A stretch of 64,000 bases of DNA from Colocasia esculenta (lineage: Eukaryota; Streptophyta; Magnoliopsida; Alismatales; Araceae), in assembly GCA_014218235.1 (NCBI GenBank), contig CM024760.1:12380049-12444048 (forward strand). Reading direction: 5' to 3'. Within the stretch, counting starts at the first letter, position 1; each line of letters opens with the position of its first letter. This document shows positions 35,201 through 44,588 of the stretch, piece by piece. A program made the position numbers and the translations under genes. A model generated the notes under the pieces. That model was not told where the DNA came from, made no database searches, and saw only the letters and a list, made by a program, of their open reading frames with translations.

Positions 35201-36239
35201 CCACTCAGGGTCGGCCAGACTCCATTGGAGTCGGCCGGATCCAAGGATCCGACCCGACCCGAGTCGGGGTCGGCTGGGTCGACTCACCCAGCCGACCCGA
35301 CTCTGCCATCCATGGACCGTACAGTGGGTACACTGCCACACAGCTACCTTGGTCCATCTCCATATATGTATCCTTCTCCTGCATTTTCCGTTCCTGTTCC
35401 AGTTCAAGTTTTTGCTCCTGTGGAGGATGTATAGATGGCACAACTGAATGTAGTCCGTCCCGGCTGCCAGGTGTGGGACCATTATCTCGGTCAGTTTCGA
35501 CAGAGATACCATACCATGATGACATGGGATGAGTATCGTAGTTTTGTGTCTCAAACAAAAGGTCATCACCTTATTGAAGAGCTTCCCTCAGAGTCAGATG
35601 AGTCAGAGTCCGTGCCTAGCCAATCTCAATGGAATCCATATGATCCATATCATCAAGGGCATTGGGGATATTAGAGTAAGTCATTGTATTATGTATTGGA
35701 ATTTAGAGTTTGATAGTTGTATTCACTTTGTGCAATGTAAATATCTTTCTATTAATGAGTTTCAATTTGTTTTCACTCTTCTAATACTTTTTTTTATTGA
35801 AAAAAAATGTTTGTATAGCAATTACATGATATAAATCTCATGGAATATGATGAAACACATTTACAAGAGGCGTAAACCAGACAATTATTCAAAAAAAGGC
35901 CAGATTCAAGGGAATCAGCCAAGAAATGGGCCAGAAACCATGGTTCTGGCCGAATCCATGCGAATCAAACTGAATTCGGTTCTCCCGAATCGGATCGAAT
36001 CAGGCACAACCCGATTCGACCCGAATCGGCGATGCGCCAAACCCTGAGTGAAACTGCTAAGCTGATTGGAGTCTCCGATGATGGCGTAGACAAAGGTTTG
36101 AAATCCACCCTACTTTTGATCAAGCATAGGTGGATGGCAGATATTGCTAGAAAGACGAAATCTCATGCGGCTCTCAAGAAAGAGTTGTCGAAGCAGTTTG
36201 AAACGTAGATGGCTCGTGCTACTAGGAGAAGTTTCATAG

Positions 36240-37126
36240 GGCTGTAGGTCCTTTTGTCGTCATCATCATCATCAGAGCCATATCATATTATTTAGGGTCG
36301 GCTACATGAATTTTTTTCCGCCAATAATTTCTATCAAGTGCTATAGTTATGTTTAAACTCAAGAAGTCCAAGTATTTCCTAATAACATCGCACCATCTCA
36401 CTTTAGGCCTTCCCCTAGCTCTTTTACTGGTATCCACTATCCACTAAGATTTTGTCACATCTTTTAACCGGCGCCGAGTTAGGGCGATGGTGCACGTATC
36501 TAAACCACCTAAGTCTATTTTTACTTCATTTTTCTATCAATTGGAGCTATCCCTAAATCCTCATGGAAGCGTTCATTCCTAATCTTATCTTTCTTAGTCT
36601 TACCATACATCCATCTCAACATCCTCTTCTCCGCCACACATATTTTATTAATGTATTCCTTTCGCACTGCCAACACTCGGTACCATATAATAAAGTAGGT
36701 CTCGCTACTGTTCTATAAAATTTTTCTTTAAGTTTCACTGGTATACGACGATCGCAGAGGACTCCTGATGCATTTCTCCATTTTTGTCGACCTACCTTAA
36801 TCTGTGTGCCACATCGTCATAAATCTCTCCATTCTCTTGGATGATAGACCTTAAGTATCGAAAGTTACTACTCTTAGGAATGTCTTGTCCATCAATTTTA
36901 ACCATATCTTCTTGTAACACCCTCTTATTATTATAATTACAATGCATAAACTCTGTCTTACTCCTACTGATTTTAAAACATTTAGATTTCAAGGCATGTC
37001 TCCAAGTTTCTAGATTATCATTTAAACCATCAATACTCTCAATCAATTAAGACAATATCATCCGCAAATAACATACACCAAGGGATATCATCATGCAATT
37101 GCTTAGTTACCTCGGTGTGGGACTTT
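36240..37126 (-). pseudogene. LINE reverse-transcriptase C-terminal fragment
   Basis: The minus frame 36792-37046 reads LETWRHALKSKCFKISRSKT, then DGQDIPKSSNFRYLRSIIQ. The next segment, in another frame, has NASGVLCDRRIPVKLKEKF and LLYGTECW (about 36690-36790). These are the conserved tail of plant non-LTR reverse transcriptases. The 3' end is near 36240 with a GATGATGAT-type tail, and the 5' end is truncated around 37126. It lies inside the larger insertion in LTR-E. Frames are broken. Confidence 0.8.
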
Positions 37127-37392
37127 TGTATGATGTCTATTTTTTTGGAAGATCTATAACGGGGTGGGACTTTTAATCAAGATGTGGTTCTGTTTTGGGG
37201 CTGTTGGGTGCAAAAAGTTGGGACTGTAAGCGTTGTTTTGGGTTTCCTTTCCTTGTTCTGTTGGCAGACTTTGGTTTGCCATCTTTTGTTTTGGGAGAGT
37301 TTTTGGGAGCTCTCCCCTCTTCATATATATATATATATATTTCCCCCCCTCCTTTTATAATACCAATGCTATTATCCATTTTTTTTTAAAAC

Positions 37393-37850
37393 ACACCAAG
37401 ATCTATATGATTACATAAACTTCATTACATCGCAAGACAATTTCATGATTATACCCTCTCCAGTTCAACAAACTTTTACATAATCCGACATAGACTAGAA
37501 CTCAACTATAACTAACCTACCTAGGATACCTCAAAACAAGATTTATGAAATAATATCCTTCATAACGAACTCTTCAGACTCCATTGAGGCCCGCCTGCTT
37601 CAAAACTTCAAGTTTCTTAGAGCCTTTCTTACTTCCTGAAAAACGTGTGGGGTTTCATGAGATCACAACTTAGTAGAATAATTCGCAGATCCTTCAAACA
37701 TTGTTTAAAATGTCGTTTCCATTCTAGAGTCTTCAAGCTAAAGTATTACATAACTTAACATGCATATCGATCATCGTAAAACCACTATATAGTATATACT
37801 TAGCATGTAGAAACTAGAACTCTACTACATAGTACATAATCGATTATCAG
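37393..37850 (-). repeat. Element E 3' LTR, second segment
   Basis: It resumes after the insertion with ACACCAAGATCT and is similar to 63900-64000 (ATGATTACATAAACTTCATT, then CAATTTCATGATTA, then TTACATAATCC). The match cannot be followed further because the other copy leaves the window. Its right limit, near 37850 where Tat gag sequence begins, is approximate. Confidence 0.65.
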
Positions 37851-37859
37851 CAATGTCTT

Positions 37860-39914
37860 TGAAGATGTGGCAATCTTCGATGACATGGCCTTTTATTCGG
37901 TGGTACAGACAATAATATTGCTGCAAGAAGATGGTGGTGATGTTTAGACTTGTTGCCACAGGAACGTTTAGGAGCCCTTCGCGGTTGCACAGATGGAAAA
38001 TCTCTGCGGTCTTATGTCGAGGAAAAGTGGTTTTATGTCGAGGAAAAGAATATAGCTTCTCTGGCTCCGCCTCCTTGGAGCCAGAGGAGTCTTTAGAGAG
38101 CCAACCCTCAGACTTGGAGGGTGCTTAGGTTAGTACGGGCCCATACACCTTTGGAGTGTATGTAGGGGTTGCCCTCGGGGCGAAAGACCCATAGGGAAGC
38201 GCTGTCAGGCGTGCATCAATATGCTCTAGAAAATGCAACAACTTCAGTTGTTCTCGCCGGTTTCACTTGATTTCCTTTTTGACCTTTCAGAGTGTCTTCT
38301 TGAGTCTCGAATACTCAGCTCTCAAGACAAAGGAAGTACCTGAGTCGGGCTCAGGTTGCCGATTTAAAGGTTCAGGTTCAGATGCATCAGATCTTGAGAT
38401 GACCGCCACCATATGTATAACGTTAGCGGATCGGGTTGACCGACTCCACTCGTGAGGCTATGGAAGCTTGACTAAGTCGTCTAACATATTGATAAGACCC
38501 TTTTGTATCAATTCCTCTAGGGCATCTTTGAACACATAATAATCTTCTATGGTATGGCTCAGTCTTTGATAGTATAGGCAATAGTTGGGCTCCTGCGTCT
38601 TCTCCACCTCAGCTGGTCTCTTCGGTGTTGGCAAGGTGATGAGCTTCTCTTTCATACATAGTTGATAGAGCATTTTTTGTATGCTCTTCTTAAAGGAGTA
38701 TGGTGACTTCATGCACTCTGCTAGAGAAGCGACGACTGTCTTGCCTTGAGCTTTTTGCCATTGGCCTTTGACTTTGCCTCTCTTTTACCACTGGCGGATG
38801 GAGAAAAATCCATTGCATTAACTTTTTTGCCAGTGGCCTGGTGATTCTTAGAAGATTTGCCTTTGGCTGGAGTATATGCCGGTGGTTAGCAAAGAACATC
38901 TTGATCTCAGCGACAACGTTGTTTAGCTGATCAAAGTTCTTGACGCTGGATCCCAGGCGCTTTTCACTGACCTCAGCAGCTAAGCCTTTACGACATATGA
39001 TGATGGCATCGTCTAGGGTTGGAGGATTATCACATATTATGCTGAAATCCCTCCACCTTTTGATGAAGTTTAACGCCAATTCTCCCTTCTTTTGTTTAAG
39101 GGAACATAGTTCTGCAAGAGTAATCTTGCGCTCGATCGTTTGAAAGGGGTCGATGAACTTCTTTTGCATGTCAGCCCAATCGGAGATCGAATTGGGCTTG
39201 AGCTTGGAGTACCACTGAAAGGCAGCACTAGTGAGGGACGTGGCAAAATATCGGAGGTGATAGGACTCCTCCATCGCCAACTCGTCCATGGCTGTTACAT
39301 AGTAAGTCAAATGCTCGTGAGGCAAGCTCTGCCCGTTGAACTTTTGTAGTTTTGGGGTTTTAGGACAGTTCAGGGTTAATCTCTTGAACTGATGGTGAAG
39401 TGGATATGGCACGCTGTATAGTCGACAATTCTTTCGATCATTTGTCTCTGGGCGACCGCGTTCTCGATGGCCGGTGTGACAGATGACCTCATATTGGCTT
39501 CCCCCAATGGTGTCTCCAGCTCTGTAGCAACCAAGGGCTTTTGGATATTTGCTGAAATATTGACACCAACTGGGGCAGGCTGTTGAGAAGGTTGTGCCCC
39601 TATAGGGACCGTAGGAGGTGGGAGGTGAACGTCCCTTTCTCTTCCAGAGAAGAGGGCTGAGTAGACTGATGGTCATCCTCAGGCGGAAGCTCTCCGTCTT
39701 CATGGGGATTCTGCACATCCTGCTCTTCATCCGTTTGCACAAGATCATGGCAAGACGTTCCAATTGTGTTTGTGGCTTGTTGCATGTGGGAGATAGCTCT
39801 GGTGACAGGCCTTGTCTTCCTCAAGTATTGAAGTGGCTCGTGTCTATCGCTTGGCTTTTCTTCTGACTGCTTATCAGCAATGGAGGTAGCAGGTGAATAT
39901 CTCGAGAGTATCAT
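37860..39914 (-). pseudogene. Tat-lineage gag (element F)
   Basis: The minus frame 38690-39763 contains the gag domain typical of Tat elements: LPHEHLTYYVTAMDELAMEE, then FQWYSKLKPNSISDWADMQK, then NFIKRWRDFSIICDNPPTLD. The 38458-38712 frame adds NYCLYYQRLSHTIEDYYVFK. A similar piece, YCLYHRIKGHVIEDCHIFK, recurs at about 37860-37920. The gag start region lies at 39600-39914 in another frame (39764-39914 extends beyond the first). No pol follows before LTR-E sequence, so the element is truncated. Gag would form the capsid-like particle and bind RNA. Confidence 0.8.
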
Positions 39915-40254
39915 TCGTCATCTGGACCGCTCTCTTCTTTCGGGGAGGCTGCTTCATCGGCTTTTGCATTTCCCCTAGTCTATCAAAGACAGAGACTTGA
40001 GAAGTTGATGTCGGGGTAGGAGAACCCTCCTCCGTATGCGCCAGACTGGCAAATGGAGTGGTTGGTCGAACCAATCTTCGACCGCGCCGAGATCTTTGCC
40101 CCCAAGGGCATCGAGTTGTAGACCTTGTAGAGGTTAGGGGCTCGGGGCTAGCCTAACTCCGCATCCGTTGAAGATCGGACATACGGAAGGGCTCTTCTTG
40201 CCTCGACCTTTTGATATTCCCTACCTCTTCTTTAGTGACCTATATTTTCTTCAT

Positions 40255-40911
40255 CTAGAGCTGACGCTCCCTAAAGTTGCCCCCTGATTTGGATTGGGGT
40301 GGGGCGGACTTGCAATGACGTGTCTGCCTCCGGCTTACCGTCGATATGACGGGCTTTCTAGATCTTGTTCTATCCTCCCGGTCATGCCGAAGGAATTCGA
40401 AATAGTTGGAGGTGGAAATGGTGGGGGCATGCCTGTCCCACGGCATAATAGGCTCGCCACCATCGAGCTGTATGCGAAGATTTCTGACAATCACTATCTT
40501 GTCGGAGAGGGAGGTGGCCGCGATTGGCTTTGTGCCTTTGTTGCCCTGACGACACCCCTGTTGAACGGAAGCGTTGCTTTGGCATGATGTCACCGCAGGC
40601 CTAACACCATTGTGGCGGCGACTGCGTTGTCCCCATTGAGTAGGGGCAACAATAGTTGATATTTGATTGATCGAGAATATTCGGTTAGTAGATGGGACCG
40701 GGGCAGCGGCTAGCTCATCCTTGGCTGCTGGTACGACGCCCAAGAAGAAGGGCGAGCCAACGACCGCTGGGAAGTCGCCGAAGACGACTGGGGTCGCCAG
40801 GTATATGAACTTGGCGTAGTTAGCAATGACTAATGGACCATAGAACACCACCGTCATTGCTGTTGTTGTTGATGACGCGTAGCGCGAACAGTGGTGCACT
40901 TGAAAGCGCAA
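40255..40911 (-). CDS. ORF upstream of Tat gag, unknown function
   Basis: A 218-residue open frame starts ATG about 150 bases downstream of the PBS and ends before the gag frame of element F. It begins MRFQVHHCSRYASSTTTAMT, has a segment IYLATPVVFGDFPAVVGSPF, and then is basic and Ser/Arg-rich. Ogre/Tat-type elements are known to carry an extra ORF before gag, and the position fits. I recognise no domain. It has no stop and may be the only intact frame of this element, but expression is doubtful. Confidence 0.5.
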   Translation of the reverse strand: MRFQVHHCSRYASSTTTAMTVVFYGPLVIANYAKFIYLATPVVFGDFPAVVGSPFFLGVVPAAKDELAAAPVPSTNRIFSINQISTIVAPTQWGQRSRRHNGVRPAVTSCQSNASVQQGCRQGNKGTKPIAATSLSDKIVIVRNLRIQLDGGEPIMPWDRHAPTISTSNYFEFLRHDREDRTRSRKPVISTVSRRQTRHCKSAPPQSKSGGNFRERQL

Positions 40912-41060
40912 ATGAGCACAAGCACTAAGGCGAGCTAAAGAGCAATTGAATGCTCAAGCACGTGCATTCTTCTTCTCGTCTTGCACGAGGAAGGGAGGTA
41001 GATCAGAACCTTTGAAAGGATTCATGATTATATCTGGCAGAAAGATGAAAGGTAGGAAAA

Positions 41061-41078
41061 GTCTCACTGAGCATGCCA
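41061..41078 (-). other. Primer-binding site of Tat element F
   Basis: Minus-strand TGGCATGCTCAGTGAGAC lies three bases from an LTR end (CCAACA). This resembles the tRNA-Arg-type PBS of Ogre/Tat elements in degenerate form. It lies upstream of the extra ORF and gag in the right order. Confidence 0.5.
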
Positions 41079-41081
41079 GAT

Positions 41082-42728
41082 TGTTGGATGCAGAAAAATT
41101 TGTGGGTTTATAATGTCAAAATATCGTAAAGGAAAAGGCATATTCAATTTTCCTTTTCAGGAGTTGCGGGCATATCACTCTGTATAACAGACAAATTAAG
41201 AATCCGCATGAGGCGGAGAAATTAGGTGTCCGTTTATCGGACGATTGCGCCAATATCTGAGATATATGTTCCGCATACGGATTATTAGATAGAGTGGGTT
41301 TGTGTACTGAACCTTTTCCCATTGATCGAGGTCGGTGTTAATTTACATCGGCCTAAAGTCGGAACATCTTTGATTAACTGTCGGAGATAAGCTTTTTAAA
41401 TCCTTTCCATGGGTTCTGATAGTGTAGGGTTGTTGGCATGGTTCATGATGGGATAATGCTCAACATAGAAAAGGGATTGAGAGAGAGATGATTTTTTAGT
41501 AGTCCGTGGTGGTCATGGAAGAAAAATCCTATAATCCGGGGAATAAAGGCATGAACAAGGGCTACATGCCTTCCAGGAGGGTATAATAAAGGGTCCTAGA
41601 TCTCGAAGCCATTTTATGGAATTTTGAGTTCTAGGGGTGTTTTGGTAACTTTGGCCAAGTCAATAGTTTGATATAAACATGAGACTGGCAAAAAGGGATA
41701 TGTTGCCATTCCCAACTTTCGGAGACTTTGAGGTCATGTTTGGAAGGTTTGAAGGTCATTAGACCATGTTTGAATTGCAGGGGATGACGGTAATTTGACC
41801 AGACTTAAGGGCTTAGTATGGGCTTTGGGCTGGGGTAAGAGGTTTTGAAGTGTTCAACAACCTTCGAGAGCATTGAGGCGACATTTGGAAAGTTTGATAG
41901 TTGAATGGACATATCACAAACACATTTGTAAAATCGGGGGCATATATGTAATTTGCCATAGAACCACAAAATGACGAACAAGGATGACAATGTTTTATTG
42001 TATTCATCATTTGTAGATATACAAATAGTGGTCGACAAATTATTGTTTGTATAGGATGGGTTCTGTACTATCACGAAGTACAATGGCATAGCCATGATTT
42101 ATGGAAATGGTAGGGTATGACTGCAATTTGCAGGACTAGAAATGTCTGGTCTGTGAGGAGAGGCATTTTCGTAACTTCTAAGAGTTACACATGAACTACC
42201 TTCCATTAGACACACAGATGGTACATAGCATGGTTTGGCGTGCCGGATCGCCCGATTCTCCCGAATCGGGGCGAATCATGGAAACAAAAAACCCGATTCT
42301 CGATTCCATCGATTCGGTTCGATTCGCCTCATATATATATATTATTATATCATATTATAATTATATTATACATTATAAATATCATATATATGATATTATA
42401 TATATAATATATTATACCTATGGGATCGATCCGATTCGGATCGATTCGGGGGGAATCGAATCGGATCAAGGAAAATCCGATTCGCCACCCTATTCCGATC
42501 CGGCAAACCTTGGTACATAGCATGGGCTTATGAGGGTATATACGCAAAGCCTAAGGGTATTTTGGTAAATCCATATCCCCAGTGGACTTGCACAATCCGC
42601 CCAATGCACAAGCACGAGCCACGGGTCACGAGCATGAACTACGAACACTTCTTCAAAAGCTTTTCTAGACTTCTGCTCTTTTTTTTGACCCCCCGGGGGT
42701 GGTATTTATAGAGAAATGGGGGTGAGAT
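41082..42728 (-). repeat. 5' LTR of Tat element F (partial, with nested MITE)
   Basis: The LTR end TGTTGGATGC sits beside the PBS. The body has sub-repeats (about 41580-42100) sharing phrases such as GGTAATTTGACCAGACTTA and a GACATTTGGAAAG block. Related sub-repeats occur at 61640-61990. A minus-strand TATA-like box (TATAAATACC) lies near 42705. A hAT MITE sits at 42229-42512. The upper limit is unclear because another hAT derivative begins at 42729; U3 sequence may continue at 43564-43846. Confidence 0.55.
42229..42512. mobile_element. hAT1-family MITE (284 bp)
   Basis: It begins CATGGTTTGGCGTGCCGG and ends CCGGCAAACCTTG. A perfect 8-bp duplication GTACATAG lies at 42221-42228 and 42513-42520. 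Repeated CCGATTC/GAATCGG subterminal motifs flank an AT-repeat core at 42330-42420. The ends resemble those of hAT1, so hAT1-type transposase probably moved it. Confidence 0.92.
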
Positions 42729-43563
42729 CAAGGATGGCAGAGTCGGGTCGGGTGGCTGGGTCGGCCCCAGTCGATCCCGACCCCGAGTCGGGCCGGAGTC
42801 GGTTTGAGTCCGGTAAAAAAAGTCAAACACGCATATGACTTCTCCAAGGGAGCCACTCTCCTACTGACAGTACCGTAGTCTACTTGAGACCTCTCCTATT
42901 GTCACTTTCTAGTTTCTTTTCAATTAGAAAATGAAAATTTTCATGAGTTTAGGCGATGATAGCTTAGGTTTGACAATAGGAGAGTTTTCAAGCAGACTAA
43001 GTACTGTCAGTAGAGAGTGGCTCCTTGGAAAAGTAATATGCGCATATGACTTTTTTTATTGGACTTAGATTTTTAGTATTCTATTAGGTTTATTTGAATT
43101 ATAAAATTTGTAGATATGTCAAATTATGAAAGATTAGAAAGTCGCTATTTTAATGGAACCACCGAAATCGCGATTTTCTTTTTAGATGAAAGAGTTGACT
43201 TTTTATTTGTAAGAGATATGATTTTTCTGATATTTTTATTAGATGCAACTGGGGGGCACTTTCTTATTTACATATAATATCTTAAGTAAATAAGATATCA
43301 TAATTATCGTTGCTCTGTATTGTAATATGAACATATGTGCAACTACACTATGGATATACCTAAAATATTCAATTATTATATGTTTTTAAAGAAATTTCTC
43401 TGATTTTTTCTTCATTTTTTACAATTTTTCTTCATTTTTTAACTTGGTCGATCCTGGATCGGCCAGATTCCCATGGAATCGGGCGGATCCTGTGATCCGA
43501 CCCGACTCGGATCGGGGTCGGCTGGGTCCGATTCAACACCTTGATCCGACTTTGCCATCCATG
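42729..43563. mobile_element. Non-autonomous hAT2-family element (835 bp)
   Basis: It begins CAAGGATGGCAGAGTCGG; the reverse complement of its right end is CATGGATGGCAAAGTCGG, the same TIRs as hAT2. The terminal 100 bases share the GGGTCGGCTGGGTC type subterminal sequence. Eight-base flanks GGTGAGAT and CTCTGGAG do not match. The core is AT-rich and contains an inverted repeat at 42815-43057. There is no coding. Confidence 0.75.
42815..43057. repeat. Foldback inside the hAT2 derivative
   Basis: Arms 42815-42904 and 42971-43057 are imperfect reverse complements. The outer part is AAAAAAAGTCA, then GCATATGACT, then AGCCACTCTC, then CTGACAGTA, then CTCCTATTGTCA. The loop is about 66 bases. It could be a separate MITE inserted in the element or an internal palindrome. 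RNA from it would fold into a long hairpin. Confidence 0.75.
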
Positions 43564-43846
43564 CTCTGGAGGGTCAGAACAATGCGCAAGTCACGTGGAG
43601 ATTCTCCGCTGTTGCCGAAGCTTGTTCATGGTGCGTGTTGGAGATCGTGGAGTGGTTGAAGACGAGGTTCCGTCATTGTCCGCATACCACTGCCTTCTCC
43701 GGGACTGTCGGGGGAAATCATACTTGTTCGAAGCACGTGACACTTTCTCGGCCTTGGAGAGTATGTAAACGAACCCTTGTTGTGATCCGTTTAGTTGGGG
43801 CGATAAACCCTGACTGTGGAGTGTGGTCTGTGGGTGTACTTTGTGA
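43564..43846 (+). other. Open segment between two hAT derivatives
   Basis: A + frame is open for about 65 codons (EIVEWLKTRFRHCPHTTAFS is part of it) and is followed by GTATGT at 43759. I do not recognise it. It may be U3 of LTR-F split by the hAT insertions, or a piece of a captured gene. Evidence for coding is weak. Confidence 0.3.
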
Positions 43847-44226
43847 CTTGGTTTGCCGAATCGGGGAGAATCGGTCCGATTCCCCCGAATCGGTGATAAT
43901 CAGGTGGAAACTCGATTCCTTATTCGCACGCATCGTCCATTTGCCCCTTATATATAATATTATATGTCATGTATATATATAATATTATATCATATTTGTA
44001 ATATTATTATACATTATAAATGTATATATTAACATATATGTATTTAATCAATATAAATGTGTCTCAAAATGATATATGTAATATAATATCATATGATATA
44101 TTGTATATATTATATAATATATATATATACTCATGCGAATTGGTCCGATTCAGACCGATTTAAGGGGAATCGGGGCGAATCACGGGAAACCCGATTCGCC
44201 TTCCGATTCAGATCCAACAAACCATG
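43847..44226. mobile_element. hAT1-family MITE (380 bp)
   Basis: The ends are CTTGGTTTGCCGAATCGG and, as reverse complement of the right, CATGGTTTGTTGGATCTG. Subterminal GATTCGG-type repeats flank a 200-base AT-repeat core, as in the MITE at 42229. Flanks do not show a matching 8-bp duplication, perhaps because of decay. Confidence 0.65.
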
Positions 44227-44329
44227 CTCCGAACATGATTTGATCTCGACATAGTCGAGGAGTATAGAGCGTAAGAATACGCAGTGGGGAGGCATTAACT
44301 TTGAAGTGTTCGTTCGTCCCCCCATATAA

Positions 44330-44588
44330 ATGATCCCGACATAGTCAGGGAATTGATTTTTTAAATAAACTCGATAACAAAAAAATATTCAATGCGAAGG
44401 TCTTAGCTATCTGCGTAGTGTCGGACTCATTTGCCCCATCTATTGATTCCTTAACTTCTGGATGTTTCCCGCATACCTTATGTGCCATATTTGATGTCCC
44501 TACATATACTTAAAGAGAAAACCACTTCTCCTTAAGTTTGTGCTGTGCATTTCTCTTTTCTTCAAATATGCATTAATGGTTTTCATGG
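44330..44588 (+). repeat. 5' LTR remnant of Tat element G
   Basis: It matches 60508-60766 (AAATGATCCCGACATAGTCA, then CGAAGGTCTTAGCTATCTGC, then CTTCAAATATGCATTAATGG) with small gaps. Only the end of the LTR survives; U3 and most of R are missing. The gag sequence begins directly after it, without a PBS. Confidence 0.75.

Larger units (their letters stand above)
30506..35314 (+). mobile_element. hAT transposon hAT2 nested in hAT1
   Basis: The ends CATGGATGGCAAAGTCG and (reverse complement of the right) CATGGATGGCAGAGTCG are TIRs. The 8-bp duplication GACCGTAC sits at 30498-30505 and 35315-35322. The insertion lies in the last exon of hAT1, so hAT2 is younger. The subterminal parts repeat GTCGGG/CCCGAC. 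It is 4809 bp long and carries its own transposase gene. A non-autonomous relative lies at 42729-43563. Confidence 0.92.
26804..35674 (+). pseudogene. hAT1 transposase, multi-exon, broken
   Basis: A 5' UTR intron (donor GTAAGC at 26296, acceptor TTATAG at 26803) ends at the ATG. Exon 1 (26804-28541) has a BED-type finger (FKCNYCGFTGQGGGVSRLKKH), then the DUF659 region with VTLMCDGWSGITKS and VVTDN and the CAAHCVDL motif. Exons 28623-28904 and 28985 to about 29533 complete the catalytic fold and hAT dimer domain (SSSSGCERNWSTFALIHTK). Exons 29617-30048 and 30132-30505 encode a basic then Gly/Asp-rich tail, cut by hAT2 and resumed at 35323-35674 (ends YHQGHWGY). Exon 1 has two in-frame stops, TAG at 27488 and TGA at 27713. 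Both fit C-to-T changes of CAG and CGA. Another TAG and a frameshift lie in the tail. Transposase would cut and paste the element in the nucleus. Confidence 0.88.
25907..36046 (+). mobile_element. hAT transposon hAT1 (10.1 kb, with nested hAT2)
   Basis: The left end CAGGGTTTGGCGCATCGG and the reverse complement of the right end, CAGGGTTTGGCGCATCGC, form the TIRs. Both sides carry the perfect 8-bp target duplication AGTGAAAC (25899-25906 and 36047-36054), the hallmark of hAT elements. The subterminal 250 bases on the left repeat GATGCGC/GCGCATC, the usual place for transposase binding sites. The interior encodes a hAT transposase. Without hAT2 the element would be about 5.3 kb. Confidence 0.92.
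25884..36209 (+). other. Short open frame split by hAT1 insertion
   Basis: Without hAT1 and one copy of its target duplication, 25884-25906 and 36055-36209 form one ATG-started frame of about 59 codons. It includes KHRWMADIARKTKSHAALKK and ends in TAG. I do not recognise it. It may be part of the LINE-type insertion or a captured gene piece. A second short frame follows at once. Confidence 0.35.
25876..37392 (+). mobile_element. LINE-type insertion carrying nested hAT elements
   Basis: The 12-mer ACACCAAGATCT lies at 25864-25875 and again at 37393-37404, bracketing a foreign block inside LTR-E. The uninterrupted LTR at 63792 shows a single related site. The block ends in a TA-repeat, GGGAGCTCTCCC and a T/A-rich tail (37300-37392), which fits the 3' end of a plant L1-type LINE. 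Variable-length duplications of this size are typical of target-primed integration. Most of the block is the hAT1 element and a second LINE piece inserted later. LINE identity is moderate; the insertion itself is clear. Confidence 0.6.

Noticed and set aside
37173..37418. Short ORFs over the TA-repeat at 37325
   Set aside because: Simple repeat near a LINE 3' end; not coding.
42729..43571. Target duplication for the hAT2 derivative
   Set aside because: Flanks GGTGAGAT and CTCTGGAG differ, so no duplication is claimed.
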